From: CAVSRC01 sp963785065
Lineage (GTDB): Bacteria; Pseudomonadota; Alphaproteobacteria; Rhizobiales; Kaistiaceae
NCBI GenBank assembly: GCA_963785065.1
Contig: CAWATX010000004.1
Coordinates: forward strand, 558,001 to 622,000
Length of the DNA stretch: 64,000 nucleotides
Direction: 5' to 3'
Shown: positions 35,114-45,894 of the stretch, piece by piece
Layout of the letters: each line of letters begins with the position of its first letter
Position numbering within the stretch: the first letter of the stretch is position 1
The notes under the pieces: generated by a model
Databases searched by the model: none
The model's input: the letters and a program-made list of their open reading frames with translations, nothing else
What the model was told of the DNA's origin: nothing
Translations under genes and position numbers: made by a program

Positions 35114-35689
35114 TCAGAACTTCATGGCAACGCCGAGCATCAGGTCGTTGGACGTCTGGCTGACGGTCGAGCCGCCGACCGACGCCGAGCCGAGATCGGT
35201 GTAGCGATATTCGAGGCGGCCGGTGACATTGCTGGTCAGCGCCGCTTCGATGCCGGCGCCCAGTGTCCAGCCGGTCTTGGTCTTCGAGGCCCCGGCATTC
35301 TTGATGTCGCCGAAGGCGACGCCGCCGGTGCCGTAGAACAGATAACGGTCATAGGCGTAGCCGAAACGGCCGCGGATCGTCGAATCCCAGCTGTTCGAAC
35401 TCTTGCCAGTGGCGACGATATCGCCTTCCAGGCCGACGACGACGTTGGGATTGACCTGGAAATTGTAGCCAGCGAAGCCACCGCCGAGCAGGCCGCTGGA
35501 GGTGCCCCAGCCATAGCCGCCGGTCAGGCCGACATAAGGTCCGGTCCAGTCGAAAGCCGGCGCCGGGTTATACACCTGCGAGGCCGGCGGTGACTGATAG
35601 CCGCCGCTTGGCAGGTCGGCCGCGAGCGCGAGACCGGCGCTGCCTACGAGTGCCAGTGCACTCACGCCGATGGTTCGGATGGACAACAT
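35114..35689 (-). CDS. Outer membrane beta-barrel protein (Omp25/porin family)
   Basis: A 191-residue outer membrane protein with a signal peptide (MLSIRTIGVSALALVGSAGLALAA). A linker with YNPAPAFDWTGPYVGLTGGYGWG follows, the typical start of the Omp25/Omp31 small-barrel family of Hyphomicrobiales. Alternating strands (FAGYNFQVNPNVVVGLEGDIV, STIRGRFGYAYDRYLFYGTGGVAFGD, WTLGAGIEAALTSNVTGRLEYRYTDLG) run to a terminal Phe (VAMKF) as needed for outer membrane insertion. The ATG at 35689 has GAGGAG upstream. A good terminator follows. Confidence 0.93.
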   Translation of the reverse strand: MLSIRTIGVSALALVGSAGLALAADLPSGGYQSPPASQVYNPAPAFDWTGPYVGLTGGYGWGTSSGLLGGGFAGYNFQVNPNVVVGLEGDIVATGKSSNSWDSTIRGRFGYAYDRYLFYGTGGVAFGDIKNAGASKTKTGWTLGAGIEAALTSNVTGRLEYRYTDLGSASVGGSTVSQTSNDLMLGVAMKF

Positions 35690-35973
35690 GATCAAACTCC
35701 TCGTTTTGCCCGGCGACTTCACGACACGCCGCCCACGACGCCAGGCCCCCGCTTTGCTGGCCGCCATATGCGAGCAGGAATACGGCGTAAACGTTAATGA
35801 AATGCGGCCGCAGAGGGGCGAATCGATGATCGATTGTGGCGTTGCAGCAAGGTAACAATCCGGACATAACGCCTTGATTTGAAATGCATTTGGACATATC
35901 GCCGGGGCGTCCTATCTAGGCTTGTCCGGCGTTCACACAGCCTTTCACTCTTAAACAGGGTTAACCAAACGTT

Positions 35974-36705
35974 ATGGCCACCGCCTCCTCCGTCGCGCTG
36001 ATCACCGGCGGCGCGCGCCGCATCGGCCGCGCCATCGTCGAGGATCTGGCGGCTCACGGCTGGGCGGTCGCCATCCACTGCAACTATTCGCGCGAGGAAG
36101 CCGACGGTCTCGCCGCTGTCATCACCGACAAAGGCGGGCGCGCTGCCATCGTCACCGGCGATTTCGCCGATCCGCAAACGCCGGCGCGCGTCGTGGGTTC
36201 AGCGCGAGAGGCGCTCGGCCCCCTCACCCTGCTGGTCAACAACGCCTCGATCTTCGAACATGACGCCGTCGGCTCGCTCGACCGCGCCCTGTGGGACCGG
36301 CAGATGGCGATCAACCTGACCGCGCCGGTCTTCCTGGCAGAAGCCTTCGCGAAGCAGGTGCCCGAGGGCGTCGAGGGCAATGTCGTCAACCTGCTCGACC
36401 AGAGCGTCTTTCGGCCGACGGTGGAGAACTATTCCTATCAGGTCAGCAAGGCGGCGCTGGCCACTGTCACGACGTCGCTGGCGCTGGCGTTGGCACCGCG
36501 CATCCGTGTCAACGGCATCGCGCCCGGCCCGGTTTTGCCGAGTGCACGCCAGACACCGGAGGGCTTTCGCCGCCTGGTAGAGGCGACACCGCTCGGGCTC
36601 GTACCCAACCTGACGGAATTCGGCCGCACCATCCGCTATATTGTCGAGACGCGCTCGATCACCGGCCAGGTGATCGCCATCGACGGCGGCCAGCACCTGC
36701 GCTGA
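35974..36705 (+). CDS. SDR family oxidoreductase (pteridine-reductase-like)
   Basis: A 243-residue short-chain dehydrogenase. The dinucleotide motif is TGGARRIGRAI with the basic pair typical of NADPH-dependent FolM and PTR1 enzymes; NNAS follows at about 89-92 and the active-site YQVSK motif at about 155-159. This suggests dihydromonapterin or dihydrofolate reductase activity, though that is an inference. It lies 23 bp before uvrC, a neighbourhood conserved in Hyphomicrobiales, and heads a probable five-gene operon. Confidence 0.9.
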   Translation: MATASSVALITGGARRIGRAIVEDLAAHGWAVAIHCNYSREEADGLAAVITDKGGRAAIVTGDFADPQTPARVVGSAREALGPLTLLVNNASIFEHDAVGSLDRALWDRQMAINLTAPVFLAEAFAKQVPEGVEGNVVNLLDQSVFRPTVENYSYQVSKAALATVTTSLALALAPRIRVNGIAPGPVLPSARQTPEGFRRLVEATPLGLVPNLTEFGRTIRYIVETRSITGQVIAIDGGQHLR

Positions 36706-36728
36706 CCCGCCGCCCATTGTCCCAGGCC

Positions 36729-38669
36729 ATGACCGACACAGCCACGACCAATGCGGAGCAGAGCAAACCCAAGCCGACGCTGAGCGGGCGGGACGTGATC
36801 GCCGATGCGGTCAAGCGGCTGCCCAACGGCCCTGGCGTCTACCGCATGATCGATGCCAAGGGCACGGTGCTTTACGTCGGCAAGGCGCGCAGCCTGAAGA
36901 AGCGGGTGCAGAGCTACACGCGCGTCGGCGGCCTGTCGGGCCGCATCCAGCGCGTCATCATGCAGACCGCGGCGATGGAGTTCGTCTCGACGCGTACCGA
37001 GACCGAGGCGCTGCTGCTCGAAGCCAATCTCATCAAGCGCCTGCGCCCGCGCTACAACGTGCTGCTCAGGGACGACAAGTCGTTCCCCTACATCCTCATC
37101 ACCGGCGACCACAAGGCACCGCAGATCACCAAGCATCGTGGCGCGCGTACGCGCAAGGGCGACTATTTCGGCCCCTTCGCCTCGGCCGGCGCAGTTGGCC
37201 GCACGATTAACGCGCTGGAGCGCGCCTTCCTCCTGCGCTCATGTTCGGATGCGGTCTTCGACAGCCGTACCCGGCCCTGCCTGCTCTACCAGATCAAGCG
37301 CTGCTCGGCGCCCTGCACCGGCGAGATCAGTCTCGACGACTATGGCCTGCTTGTGAAGGAAGCGAGAGACTTCCTTTCCGGCCGCAGCCAGGCGGTACGC
37401 GCCACCCTGCAGACGGCGATGAGCGAGGCCGCCGACCGGCTCGACTTCGAGCAGGCGGCGCGCACCCGCGACCGGCTCGCTGCCCTTTCCCACGTCCAGG
37501 GCCATCAGGGCATCAACCCGCAGACCTTCGAGGAGGCCGACCTCTTCGCCGTCCATCAGGCGGGCGGCGCGACCTGCATCCAGGTTTTCTTCTTCCGCAC
37601 CGGCCAGAACTGGGGCAACCGCGCCTATTTCCCGCGTGCCGACAAGGGGCTGGAGCCCAGTGCCGTCCTCGGCGCCTTCCTCGCCCAGTTCTACGACGAC
37701 AAGCCGGCGCCGAAGCTGATCCTGCTCTCGCACGATTTCGAGGAGCGGGCGCTGCTCGAAGAGGCGCTGTCGGAGCGTGCCGGCATCCGGGTGAGCGTCA
37801 CCGTGCCCCAGCGCGGCGAGAAGAAGGACCTCATCGAGCATGGGCTCGCCAATGCGCGCGAAGCGCTCGGCCGCGAGCTTGCCGAAGCTTCGTCGCAGCG
37901 CACGCTGCTGGAAGGTTTTGCCGAGCGCTTCGGCCTGGCGGAAGCGCCGCGCCGCATCGAGGTCTACGACAACAGCCACATCATGGGCACCAACGCGGTC
38001 GGCGGCATGATCGTCTCCGGGCCCGACGGCTTCGTCAAAGGCCAGTACCGCAAGTTCAACATGCGTGCGCAAGACCTCACGCCCGGCGACGATTATGCCA
38101 TGATGCGCGAAATGCTCGGCCGGCGGTTTTTGCGCCTCATCAGGGAGGCCGGCCCGCGCGAGGCGCCCGGGAACCCTGACGATGAGCGCGACGAGACGCG
38201 CGAGACCATCGGCCCCTGGCCCGACGTGCTCCTCATCGACGGCGGTCGCGGCCAGCTTGCGGCCGTCACCGAGACGCTGGCCGAACTGGGCGTCACCGAC
38301 CTGCCACTGATCGGCGTCGCCAAGGGGCCGGACCGCGATGCCGGGCGCGAGACCTTCTACATGAACGGCCGCGCCTCTTTCATGCTGCCGCCGCGCGATC
38401 CGGTGCTCTATTTCGTCCAGCGCCTGCGCGACGAGGCGCACCGCTTCGCCATCGGCTCGCACCGGGCGCGGCGCAAGTCCGATATCGCCCGCAACCCGCT
38501 CGACGAGATCGGCGGCATCGGCCCGGCGCGCAAACGCGCTCTGCTGCGCCATTTCGGCACGGCCAAGGCGGTGGCGCGGGCAGGCGTCGACGACCTCCGC
38601 GCCGTACCCGGCATTTCCGGCGATCTTGCCCGCACCATCCACGGCTTCTTCAACGAAAGCGCCGATTGA
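36729..38669 (+). CDS. uvrC: Excinuclease ABC subunit C
   Basis: Makes the dual incisions in UvrABC nucleotide excision repair. The 646-residue product has the GIY-YIG nuclease domain (GPGVYRMIDAKGTVLYVGKARSLKKRV, about 33-60), a CxxxC-type cluster (RPCLLYQIKRCSAPCTG), a UVR domain (AADRLDFEQAARTRDRLAAL) that contacts UvrB, the RNase H-like C-terminal nuclease (RIEVYDNSHIMGTNAVGGM, LLIDGGRGQL) and tandem HhH motifs (IGGIGPARKRALLRHFG, VPGISGDLARTIHGFF). The ATG at 36729 begins right after the preceding gene. Confidence 0.97.
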   Translation: MTDTATTNAEQSKPKPTLSGRDVIADAVKRLPNGPGVYRMIDAKGTVLYVGKARSLKKRVQSYTRVGGLSGRIQRVIMQTAAMEFVSTRTETEALLLEANLIKRLRPRYNVLLRDDKSFPYILITGDHKAPQITKHRGARTRKGDYFGPFASAGAVGRTINALERAFLLRSCSDAVFDSRTRPCLLYQIKRCSAPCTGEISLDDYGLLVKEARDFLSGRSQAVRATLQTAMSEAADRLDFEQAARTRDRLAALSHVQGHQGINPQTFEEADLFAVHQAGGATCIQVFFFRTGQNWGNRAYFPRADKGLEPSAVLGAFLAQFYDDKPAPKLILLSHDFEERALLEEALSERAGIRVSVTVPQRGEKKDLIEHGLANAREALGRELAEASSQRTLLEGFAERFGLAEAPRRIEVYDNSHIMGTNAVGGMIVSGPDGFVKGQYRKFNMRAQDLTPGDDYAMMREMLGRRFLRLIREAGPREAPGNPDDERDETRETIGPWPDVLLIDGGRGQLAAVTETLAELGVTDLPLIGVAKGPDRDAGRETFYMNGRASFMLPPRDPVLYFVQRLRDEAHRFAIGSHRARRKSDIARNPLDEIGGIGPARKRALLRHFGTAKAVARAGVDDLRAVPGISGDLARTIHGFFNESAD

Positions 38670-38804
38670 CCGGGCCCGAGCACCGCGCCAGATAGGCCGG
38701 GGACCGACACCTGCCGGATCCGGCCGGCAAAGGGTGCCCTTTGCGCCATCAAGGCGCTAGGATCGGTGGCCGGCAGTCAGATCCCGGCCGACAGACGGAC
38801 TTCG

Positions 38805-39437
38805 ATGAACGACACCACACCAATCCAGCAGACCTCGGGCGGTCAGGCGCATACCTTTGCGCTGCCCAACCTGCTGACTTATTTCCGCATCCTCGCGGTG
38901 CCCCTGCTGGTGGTGCTCTTCTATTTCGAAAACACCGCCGGCCGCTGGGTCAGCTTCGCCGTCTTCATCGCGGCCACCATCTCCGATTTCTTCGACGGCT
39001 ATCTCGCCCGCGCCTGGCAACAGCAATCGGCGCTCGGCCGCATCCTCGATCCCATCGCCGACAAGCTGCTGGTCGCGACCGCGCTCATGCTGCTGGTCTC
39101 CGACGGCACCATCGGCGGCTGGTCGGTGCTCGCGGCGATCGTCATTCTGACCCGCGAAATCTCGGTTTCAGGGCTGCGCGAGTTCCTCGCCGAACTGCGC
39201 GTCAGCGTGCCGGTGACGACGCTGGCCAAGTGGAAGACGACCATGCAGATGGTTGCCATCGGCTTCCTGCTCGCCGGTCCCGCCGGCGACAAGCTGATGC
39301 GCTACTACATCCACGACTTCGGCCTGTTCACCTATGTCGGCCTGCTGCTCCTGTGGATATCGGCACTGATCACCCTCTACACCGGCTACGACTATTTCCG
39401 CGCTGGCCTGCGCCACCTGATGGGGACCGAGCCGTGA
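38805..39437 (+). CDS. pgsA: CDP-diacylglycerol--glycerol-3-phosphate 3-phosphatidyltransferase
   Basis: Makes phosphatidylglycerolphosphate at the inner membrane. The 210-residue product has the CDP-alcohol phosphotransferase signature (DFFDGYLARAWQQQSALGRILDPIADK) and several membrane helices. The LPNLLTYFRILAVPLLV start and ILTREISVSGLREFLAE are diagnostic of PgsA, and its place after uvrC is the usual one. The ATG at 38805 follows GACGGACTTCG, a weak ribosome site. The stop overlaps the moaD GTG start by 4 bp. Confidence 0.95.
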   Translation: MNDTTPIQQTSGGQAHTFALPNLLTYFRILAVPLLVVLFYFENTAGRWVSFAVFIAATISDFFDGYLARAWQQQSALGRILDPIADKLLVATALMLLVSDGTIGGWSVLAAIVILTREISVSGLREFLAELRVSVPVTTLAKWKTTMQMVAIGFLLAGPAGDKLMRYYIHDFGLFTYVGLLLLWISALITLYTGYDYFRAGLRHLMGTEP

Positions 39438-39685
39438 AGCTTGTCTATTTCGCCTGGGTGCGCGAACGCATCGGCCTCGAATCGGAGGAGGTGACGCCGC
39501 CGGCCTCCGTGGGCACGACGCACCAGCTCATCGACTGGCTGAAGACCCGCGGCCCCGGCTACGAAGCGGCGCTCGCCGAACCGCGCGCCGTGCGCGTGGC
39601 GGTCGACAAGGTCCATGCCGGCGGCGACGTGCCCATCGCCGACGCCCGGGAAGTGGCGATCTTTCCACCCATGACCGGCGGCTAG
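39434..39685 (+). CDS. moaD: Molybdopterin synthase small subunit
   Basis: An 83-residue ubiquitin-like sulfur carrier that passes thiocarboxylate sulfur to precursor Z for molybdopterin. It starts with a GTG overlapping the pgsA stop (GTGA): VKLVYFAWVRERIGLESEEV. It ends with the required Gly-Gly (FPPMTGG). The internal pattern HQLIDWLKTRGPGYEAAL fits MoaD. moaE follows after 5 bp. Confidence 0.95.
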   Translation: MKLVYFAWVRERIGLESEEVTPPASVGTTHQLIDWLKTRGPGYEAALAEPRAVRVAVDKVHAGGDVPIADAREVAIFPPMTGG

Positions 39686-39690
39686 CCGCC

Positions 39691-40152
39691 ATGGGCGTGC
39701 CTATCACCGTCCGCGTCGAAGCGCGGGATTTCGACATCGCCGCCGAGATCGAGCGGGTCAAGCAGGCGAGCGGCGACGTCGGCGCCGTGGTCAGCTTCAC
39801 CGGCGTCTGCCGCACCGAGGGCGGCCGTCTGTCGGCTCTGGAGCTGGAACACTATCCCGGCATGGCCGAGGAAGAGATCGCCCGCATCGCCGGGCAAGCG
39901 ACCACGCGCTGGCCGCTGGCTGCCGTCACCATCATCCACCGCCACGGCAGGATCGCCGCCGGTGACAACATCGTGCTGGTGGTGGTCGCCTCCGAGCACC
40001 GTCACGCCGCCTTCGAGGCGGCCGGCTTCCTGATGGACTACATGAAGAGCCGCGCGCCCTTCTGGAAGAAGGAGCATCTCTCCGCCGGCGCCGAGGGCGG
40101 CTGGGTGGAGGCGCGCGAAGCCGACGAGGCGCGCATCAAGCAGCGGCGTTGA
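39691..40152 (+). CDS. moaE: Molybdopterin synthase catalytic subunit
   Basis: The large subunit of molybdopterin synthase. The 153-residue product has the family signatures GAVVSFTGVCRTEGGRLSALELEHYPGMAEEEI, AVTIIHRHGRIAAGDNIVLVVVASEHRHAAFEA and the catalytic Lys region YMKSRAPFWKKE. It follows moaD directly, so the pair makes the complete enzyme. The last gene of the SDR-uvrC-pgsA-moaDE operon. Confidence 0.97.
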   Translation: MGVPITVRVEARDFDIAAEIERVKQASGDVGAVVSFTGVCRTEGGRLSALELEHYPGMAEEEIARIAGQATTRWPLAAVTIIHRHGRIAAGDNIVLVVVASEHRHAAFEAAGFLMDYMKSRAPFWKKEHLSAGAEGGWVEAREADEARIKQRR

Positions 40153-40420
40153 ACGGACGTTCGTTCCTCTGACGCTGCTAGCGGTGTATGTCGACACCAG
40201 CGACTTGGAAGCCGACCCTTGGCCCCACAAGAAAGGGCGTCATGCCGGCAGGAGTGGCCGCGCTGGGATCGCTGGAATCGCAACGGCTGTTCCGAAAGCC
40301 AGCTATGAAACCAGACTTGTAGTCGTTGTGCGGTACATCAGCTTTGGCAACCATCTTCAGTCGTTCCGCCGCATGCCGGCCGACGGCCCAACGCCGTGGG
40401 CCAAGCAAAAGCTCGTTTCT
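40153..40420. other. Start of an AT-richer patch without a clear gene
   Basis: The base composition drops compared with both sides. Short frames exist on both strands but have no protein-like features. It may be the remains of a gene or of inserted DNA; it continues into the weakly supported gene at 40421. Confidence 0.4.
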
Positions 40421-40696
40421 TCAGTCGCCAAACAGACCGTCATCTGGATCAACGCTAACTGCTTCAAGTAGGGCAATTATCTGCAATATCTTCGATATCG
40501 CTAACGACCACGGTCCACTCTCGTTCAATATTGAATAAACCTTCTCAGAATTCTTGCGATATTGCATGCGGCTATAGACAGGCCCGCCATTCCCAAAATT
40601 CAATTGGTAGACTGCGACGTATTCATCGTTGTCAAATAATAGCCGCACACATAGCAGGCCTGGCTCGGGCTGAAATCGTTGGTACTCTAGAAGCAT
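40421..40696 (-). CDS. Small hypothetical protein in AT-richer DNA
   Basis: A 91-residue frame starting with ATG at 40696 (GCGGGGATAG before it): MLLEYQRFQPEPGLLCVRLL, then YVAVYQLNFGNGGPVYSRMQYRK, ending VSVDPDDGLFGD. It reads like a real small alpha/beta protein (balanced residues, no Arg/Ala shadow bias). An in-frame extension to 40777 is possible but less protein-like. The codon and base use differ strongly from neighbours, pointing to recent transfer. No family recognised. Confidence 0.5.
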   Translation of the reverse strand: MLLEYQRFQPEPGLLCVRLLFDNDEYVAVYQLNFGNGGPVYSRMQYRKNSEKVYSILNESGPWSLAISKILQIIALLEAVSVDPDDGLFGD

Positions 40697-40793
40697 CCGT
40701 CTATCCCCGCGTGAGCGCGAGTATAGACCGTGAGTAGATAATCTCAAACCAAGGAACCGATTGGCGAGTTGGCACAACAGCCCATGCCGCGTC

Positions 40794-41183
40794 TCACTTG
40801 TAGAGGTTGTAGCTCGCCCACTGCTCCTGCGGGATCGGCTTGCCGATCTTGTAGTCGAACTTCGTCACCGCGAGATGGTCCGGCGTAGTCACGCAGGTGA
40901 ACGAGAACTGGTACCACTTGTCACCGCTGCGCAGCGCACCGGTGTTCCCCGTCATCACATTGTCCTTGATCGCAGGCCCGCCCAGCGCGTCAACCGCGGC
41001 GTGGGTGGGCCTCAGGCCGTTCCTGGCCTTGGAGACCTCGATGAGGGCCTGCAGATTGCACGCCTGGACGAAGCGGGTGGTGCCGGACAGCTCCTTGAGC
41101 TGCCGCGTCAGCGAGGCGCTGAATGCTGCCGCCGGCAGGCTGCCGGCAAAAAGCAGGGAGGCGGCGAGGAGAAATCTGAGCAT
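40794..41183 (-). CDS. DUF930 domain secreted protein
   Basis: A 129-residue protein with a signal peptide (MLRFLLAASLLFAGSLPAAA) and the DUF930 pattern: RFVQACNLQALIEVSK, GDKWYQFSFTCVTTPDHLAVTKFDYKIGKPIPQEQW near the C-terminus. The two cysteines of the family are present. The role is unknown; DUF930 proteins are frequent in Hyphomicrobiales and probably periplasmic. Confidence 0.88.
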   Translation of the reverse strand: MLRFLLAASLLFAGSLPAAAFSASLTRQLKELSGTTRFVQACNLQALIEVSKARNGLRPTHAAVDALGGPAIKDNVMTGNTGALRSGDKWYQFSFTCVTTPDHLAVTKFDYKIGKPIPQEQWASYNLYK

Positions 41184-41276
41184 GGTCGGTGCGGGCTTCG
41201 TCGATCGAGGGGCGAGCGCGGCCGATAGCCGCGCTCGTTTGCCTAGGTCCGAATTTGGCCGGTTCGATGGCGGCCC

Positions 41277-41699
41277 CTAGCCGACGATCTCGATGGCCGA
41301 GAACCAGTAGGCGATCTCCTCCCGCGCGGTCTCCGGTGCGTCCGAACCGTGCACCGAGTTTTCGCCGATCGAATTGGCAAAATCCTTACGGATGGTACCG
41401 GCATCGGCCTTGGCCGGGTCGGTGGCGCCCATCACCTCGCGGTTCCTGGTAATGGCGTTCTCGCCCTCCAGAACCTGGACGATGGTCGGCCCCGACGACA
41501 TGAAATCGCAGAGTTCGTCGAAGAACGGCCGGCCGCGGTGGACGGCGTAGAAGCCCTCCGCCTGCTTGCGGCTCATCCAAACGCGCTTCTGGGCGACGAT
41601 CCTGAGCCCCGCATCCTCCAGCCGTGCGTTGATCTTGCCGGTGAGATTGCGCGCGGTCGCATCCGGTTTGATCATCGAAAAAGTACGCTCAACTGCCAT
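41277..41699 (-). CDS. ndk: Nucleoside diphosphate kinase
   Basis: Balances NTP pools by phosphate transfer through a phospho-histidine. The 140-residue product has the family start ERTFSMIKPDATARNL, the nucleotide-binding region, and the active-site NSVHGSD with His117, at the expected position. Length is standard. Confidence 0.98.
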   Translation of the reverse strand: MAVERTFSMIKPDATARNLTGKINARLEDAGLRIVAQKRVWMSRKQAEGFYAVHRGRPFFDELCDFMSSGPTIVQVLEGENAITRNREVMGATDPAKADAGTIRKDFANSIGENSVHGSDAPETAREEIAYWFSAIEIVG

Positions 41700-41791
41700 C
41701 GGGGTCGTTCCTCGCTGTTTTGACGGGTTGCGGCTGTATAGCCAGCCGGCCGCCGGCCGACAAGGCGGCCAAACTGCCGCCCGCCGCCCGT

Positions 41792-42214
41792 TCAGAACGC
41801 GACGAGGACTGCTCCGCCGCCGATCAGCGCGATTCCCAGCCAGTTCATCAGGCTGAGCTTCTCGCCGAGGAAGAGGACGCCGAAGACCGCCACCAGCACG
41901 ACGCTCATCTTGTCGATGGGCGCAACCTGGGCGGCATTACCGATCTTGAGCGCGCGGAAATAGCACAGCCATGAGGCGCCGGTGGCGAGCCCGGAGAGCA
42001 CCAGGAACAGATAGGTGCGCGGCGAGATCGACGCCGGCGACTGCATCTCTCCGAGGCCCAACACGATGCCAGCAATGACGACCAGAATGACGATGGTGCG
42101 GATGAACGTGGCGTAGTCGGAATTGACGTTCTCGACGCCGACCTTGGCGAAGATTGCGGTGAGCGCCGCGAAGACGGCGGCCGCCAGTGCCCAGAATTGC
42201 CAGCTTGCCGTCAC
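41792..42214 (-). CDS. Half-size EamA family transporter
   Basis: A 140-residue membrane protein with four to five helices (FWALAAAVFAALTAIFAKVG, FIRTIVILVVIAGIVLGL, YLFLVLSGLATGASWLCYFRALK, VVLVAVFGVLFLGEKLSLMNWLGIALIGGGAVLVAF), a single EamA repeat instead of two. It must dimerise like EmrE-type proteins. The start is GTG at 42214 with GAGGAGAC before it. It overlaps the end of oxyR by 4 bp (GTGA), so it is transcribed with that regulator. Confidence 0.88.
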   Translation of the reverse strand: MTASWQFWALAAAVFAALTAIFAKVGVENVNSDYATFIRTIVILVVIAGIVLGLGEMQSPASISPRTYLFLVLSGLATGASWLCYFRALKIGNAAQVAPIDKMSVVLVAVFGVLFLGEKLSLMNWLGIALIGGGAVLVAF

Positions 42215-43149
42215 TGCCCTTGTCTCCTCGTCTTCAGGCGCCGTGGCGCCAATGTCGGGTCTCCGGCGGCCGGCCGCAGCAGGTCGACCAGCGCCAGGAA
42301 ATGCGCCCGCCGCGGCGAGGCCCGGCGCCAGGCAAGGCCGATGGTGCGGTATGGCTCCGGCGCGGCGAAGCGCACCAGCGCCAGGCGCGGGTCGGCCGAT
42401 ATGCCGACGTTGACCGCCATCTCCGGCACCAGAGTGATCCCCTGCCCCGCCGCCACCAACTGGAGCACGGTGGCGATCGAGGTGGCGCCGAAGCTCCGCA
42501 ACCGCCGCGGGTCGATGCGGTGGCAGACGGACAACGCCTGATCGCGCAGGCAATGGCCATCCTCGAGCAGCAGCAGCTCCTCCGCAGCGATCGCATCGGC
42601 CAGAGCCGGCGAGCGTCTGGCGTGCGGCGAGCCGGCGGGCGCGGCGAGCAGGAAGGCGTCGTCGAAGGCCGCCACCTCCTCGAAGTCGCCGGTATCGAGC
42701 GGCAGGCTGGCCACGATGGCGTCGAGGCCGCCATCGGCCAGTTCCTCGACAAGGTGGGCAGTGATCGTCTCGCGCACCACGAGCTGCAAAGCGGGATGGG
42801 CCGTGGCCACGCGCGTCAGCAGCCGTGGCAGCAGGAAGGGCGCCACCGAGGGGATGACGCCAAGGCGGAGTGGCCCGGCAAGCTGTGTGCTCTTCGCGTG
42901 TGCCACCTCTTCCAGGTCGTGCACGGCGGCCAAGATATGGGTTACGCGGCTTTCCACGTCGCGGCCGAGTTCGGTGAGACCAGCGCCGTCCGGCCGACGT
43001 TCGACCAGTGCGCCGCCGAGCGCGGCCTCAAGCGCACGCAACTGCATGGAGAGGGCCGGTTGCGAAATGCCCGCGACCTCCGCTGCCCGTCCGAAATGGC
43101 CGGAGGCGGCGAGCGCGTGGAAATAGCGAAGCTGGCGCAGAGTGATCAC
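42211..43149 (-). CDS. oxyR: Hydrogen peroxide-sensing LysR-type regulator OxyR
   Basis: A 312-residue LysR regulator. The N-terminal winged helix is LRYFHALAASGHFGRAAEVAGISQPALSMQLRALE (7-41). The redox pair Cys200 and Cys209 lies in EDGHCLRDQALSVC, matching Cys199 and Cys208 of E. coli OxyR, so peroxide sensing through a disulfide is expected. The start is GTG at 43149. It is divergent from katG with a 146-bp gap that contains a palindrome directly before this gene. Its 3' end overlaps the EamA gene. Confidence 0.95.
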   Translation of the reverse strand: MITLRQLRYFHALAASGHFGRAAEVAGISQPALSMQLRALEAALGGALVERRPDGAGLTELGRDVESRVTHILAAVHDLEEVAHAKSTQLAGPLRLGVIPSVAPFLLPRLLTRVATAHPALQLVVRETITAHLVEELADGGLDAIVASLPLDTGDFEEVAAFDDAFLLAAPAGSPHARRSPALADAIAAEELLLLEDGHCLRDQALSVCHRIDPRRLRSFGATSIATVLQLVAAGQGITLVPEMAVNVGISADPRLALVRFAAPEPYRTIGLAWRRASPRRAHFLALVDLLRPAAGDPTLAPRRLKTRRQGQ

Positions 43150-43166
43150 GATAAGAGCAGCTTATC
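43150..43166. promoter_or_regulatory. Palindrome in the oxyR-katG intergenic region, likely OxyR site
   Basis: GATAAG-agcag-CTTATC is a perfect 6+5+6 inverted repeat that abuts the oxyR start codon. A second, weaker dyad TGAT-n8-ATCA lies at 43184-43199, about three helical turns away. OxyR binds paired ATAG-type half sites, and the position between oxyR and katG fits both autoregulation and peroxide-induced katG expression. Confidence 0.55.
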
Positions 43167-43295
43167 ACCAGTGCATGGCAATATGATTGGATTTTATCAA
43201 GCCACGCTGCCATGTTTGTCGACAAACGCGAGCCGCCCCGGCCTGCCGCCGGGCGCCTGGATTGCGTTATCCCGATACCCCGGAGGAGGCAGACG

Positions 43296-45518
<2,223 letters not shown>

Positions 45519-45553
45519 CCCGCGATCGCAGCGAGCGGACGTGGCGGAATGAC

Positions 45554-45582
45554 GAAACGCCGGGCTTCGCGCCCGGCGTTTC
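45554..45582 (+). terminator. Hairpin terminator after katG
   Basis: GAAACGCCGGGC (45554-45565) pairs perfectly with GCCCGGCGTTTC (45571-45582) around TTCGC. It lies 35 bp after the katG stop. Only a weak T tract follows, and the opposing gene ends 72 bp further on, so it may act both ways. Confidence 0.6.
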
Positions 45583-45654
45583 CTTGTTCGCAAGCACGGA
45601 AGACTGCGCGCTCGGCAAGCGCGGCGCGCAGCACTCCGCAGCCTATCGGGTCAA

Positions 45655-45894
45655 TCAGGCCTTCGTCTTCGGCGCGCACTCCGTCGCCGCCTTCATGGCC
45701 GCAGAGGCCTTGGCGCGCGTCGCGTAGCTGCTGGTGCCGATTTCCTTCATCGTCTTGCCGTTCGGCTTGTGCGTGGTGATGTAGCAGCGGTTGGTCTTCA
45801 CGCTCTGCTCGACATAGTAGGCCTTGGTGGCGGCGAAAGCGGGAATGGCGAAGGTTGCAATGATGGCGGTCGCGACAAGCGCTTTGCGGAACAT
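45655..45894 (-). CDS. Small secreted protein of unknown function
   Basis: A 79-residue protein with a signal peptide (MFRKALVATAIIATFAIPAFAA) and a short mature part containing two cysteines (TNRCYITTHKP, ATECAPK). AAGGAG precedes the ATG at 45894. The motif KAYYVEQSVKTNRCYITTHKPNGKTMK recalls small periplasmic proteins seen next to unrelated genes in this order. No family recognised. Confidence 0.72.
   Translation of the reverse strand: MFRKALVATAIIATFAIPAFAATKAYYVEQSVKTNRCYITTHKPNGKTMKEIGTSSYATRAKASAAMKAATECAPKTKA

Noticed and set aside
40184..40471. Short plus-strand frame in the AT-richer patch
   Set aside because: No ribosome site, no recognisable pattern, and it overlaps the better minus-strand candidate at 40421.
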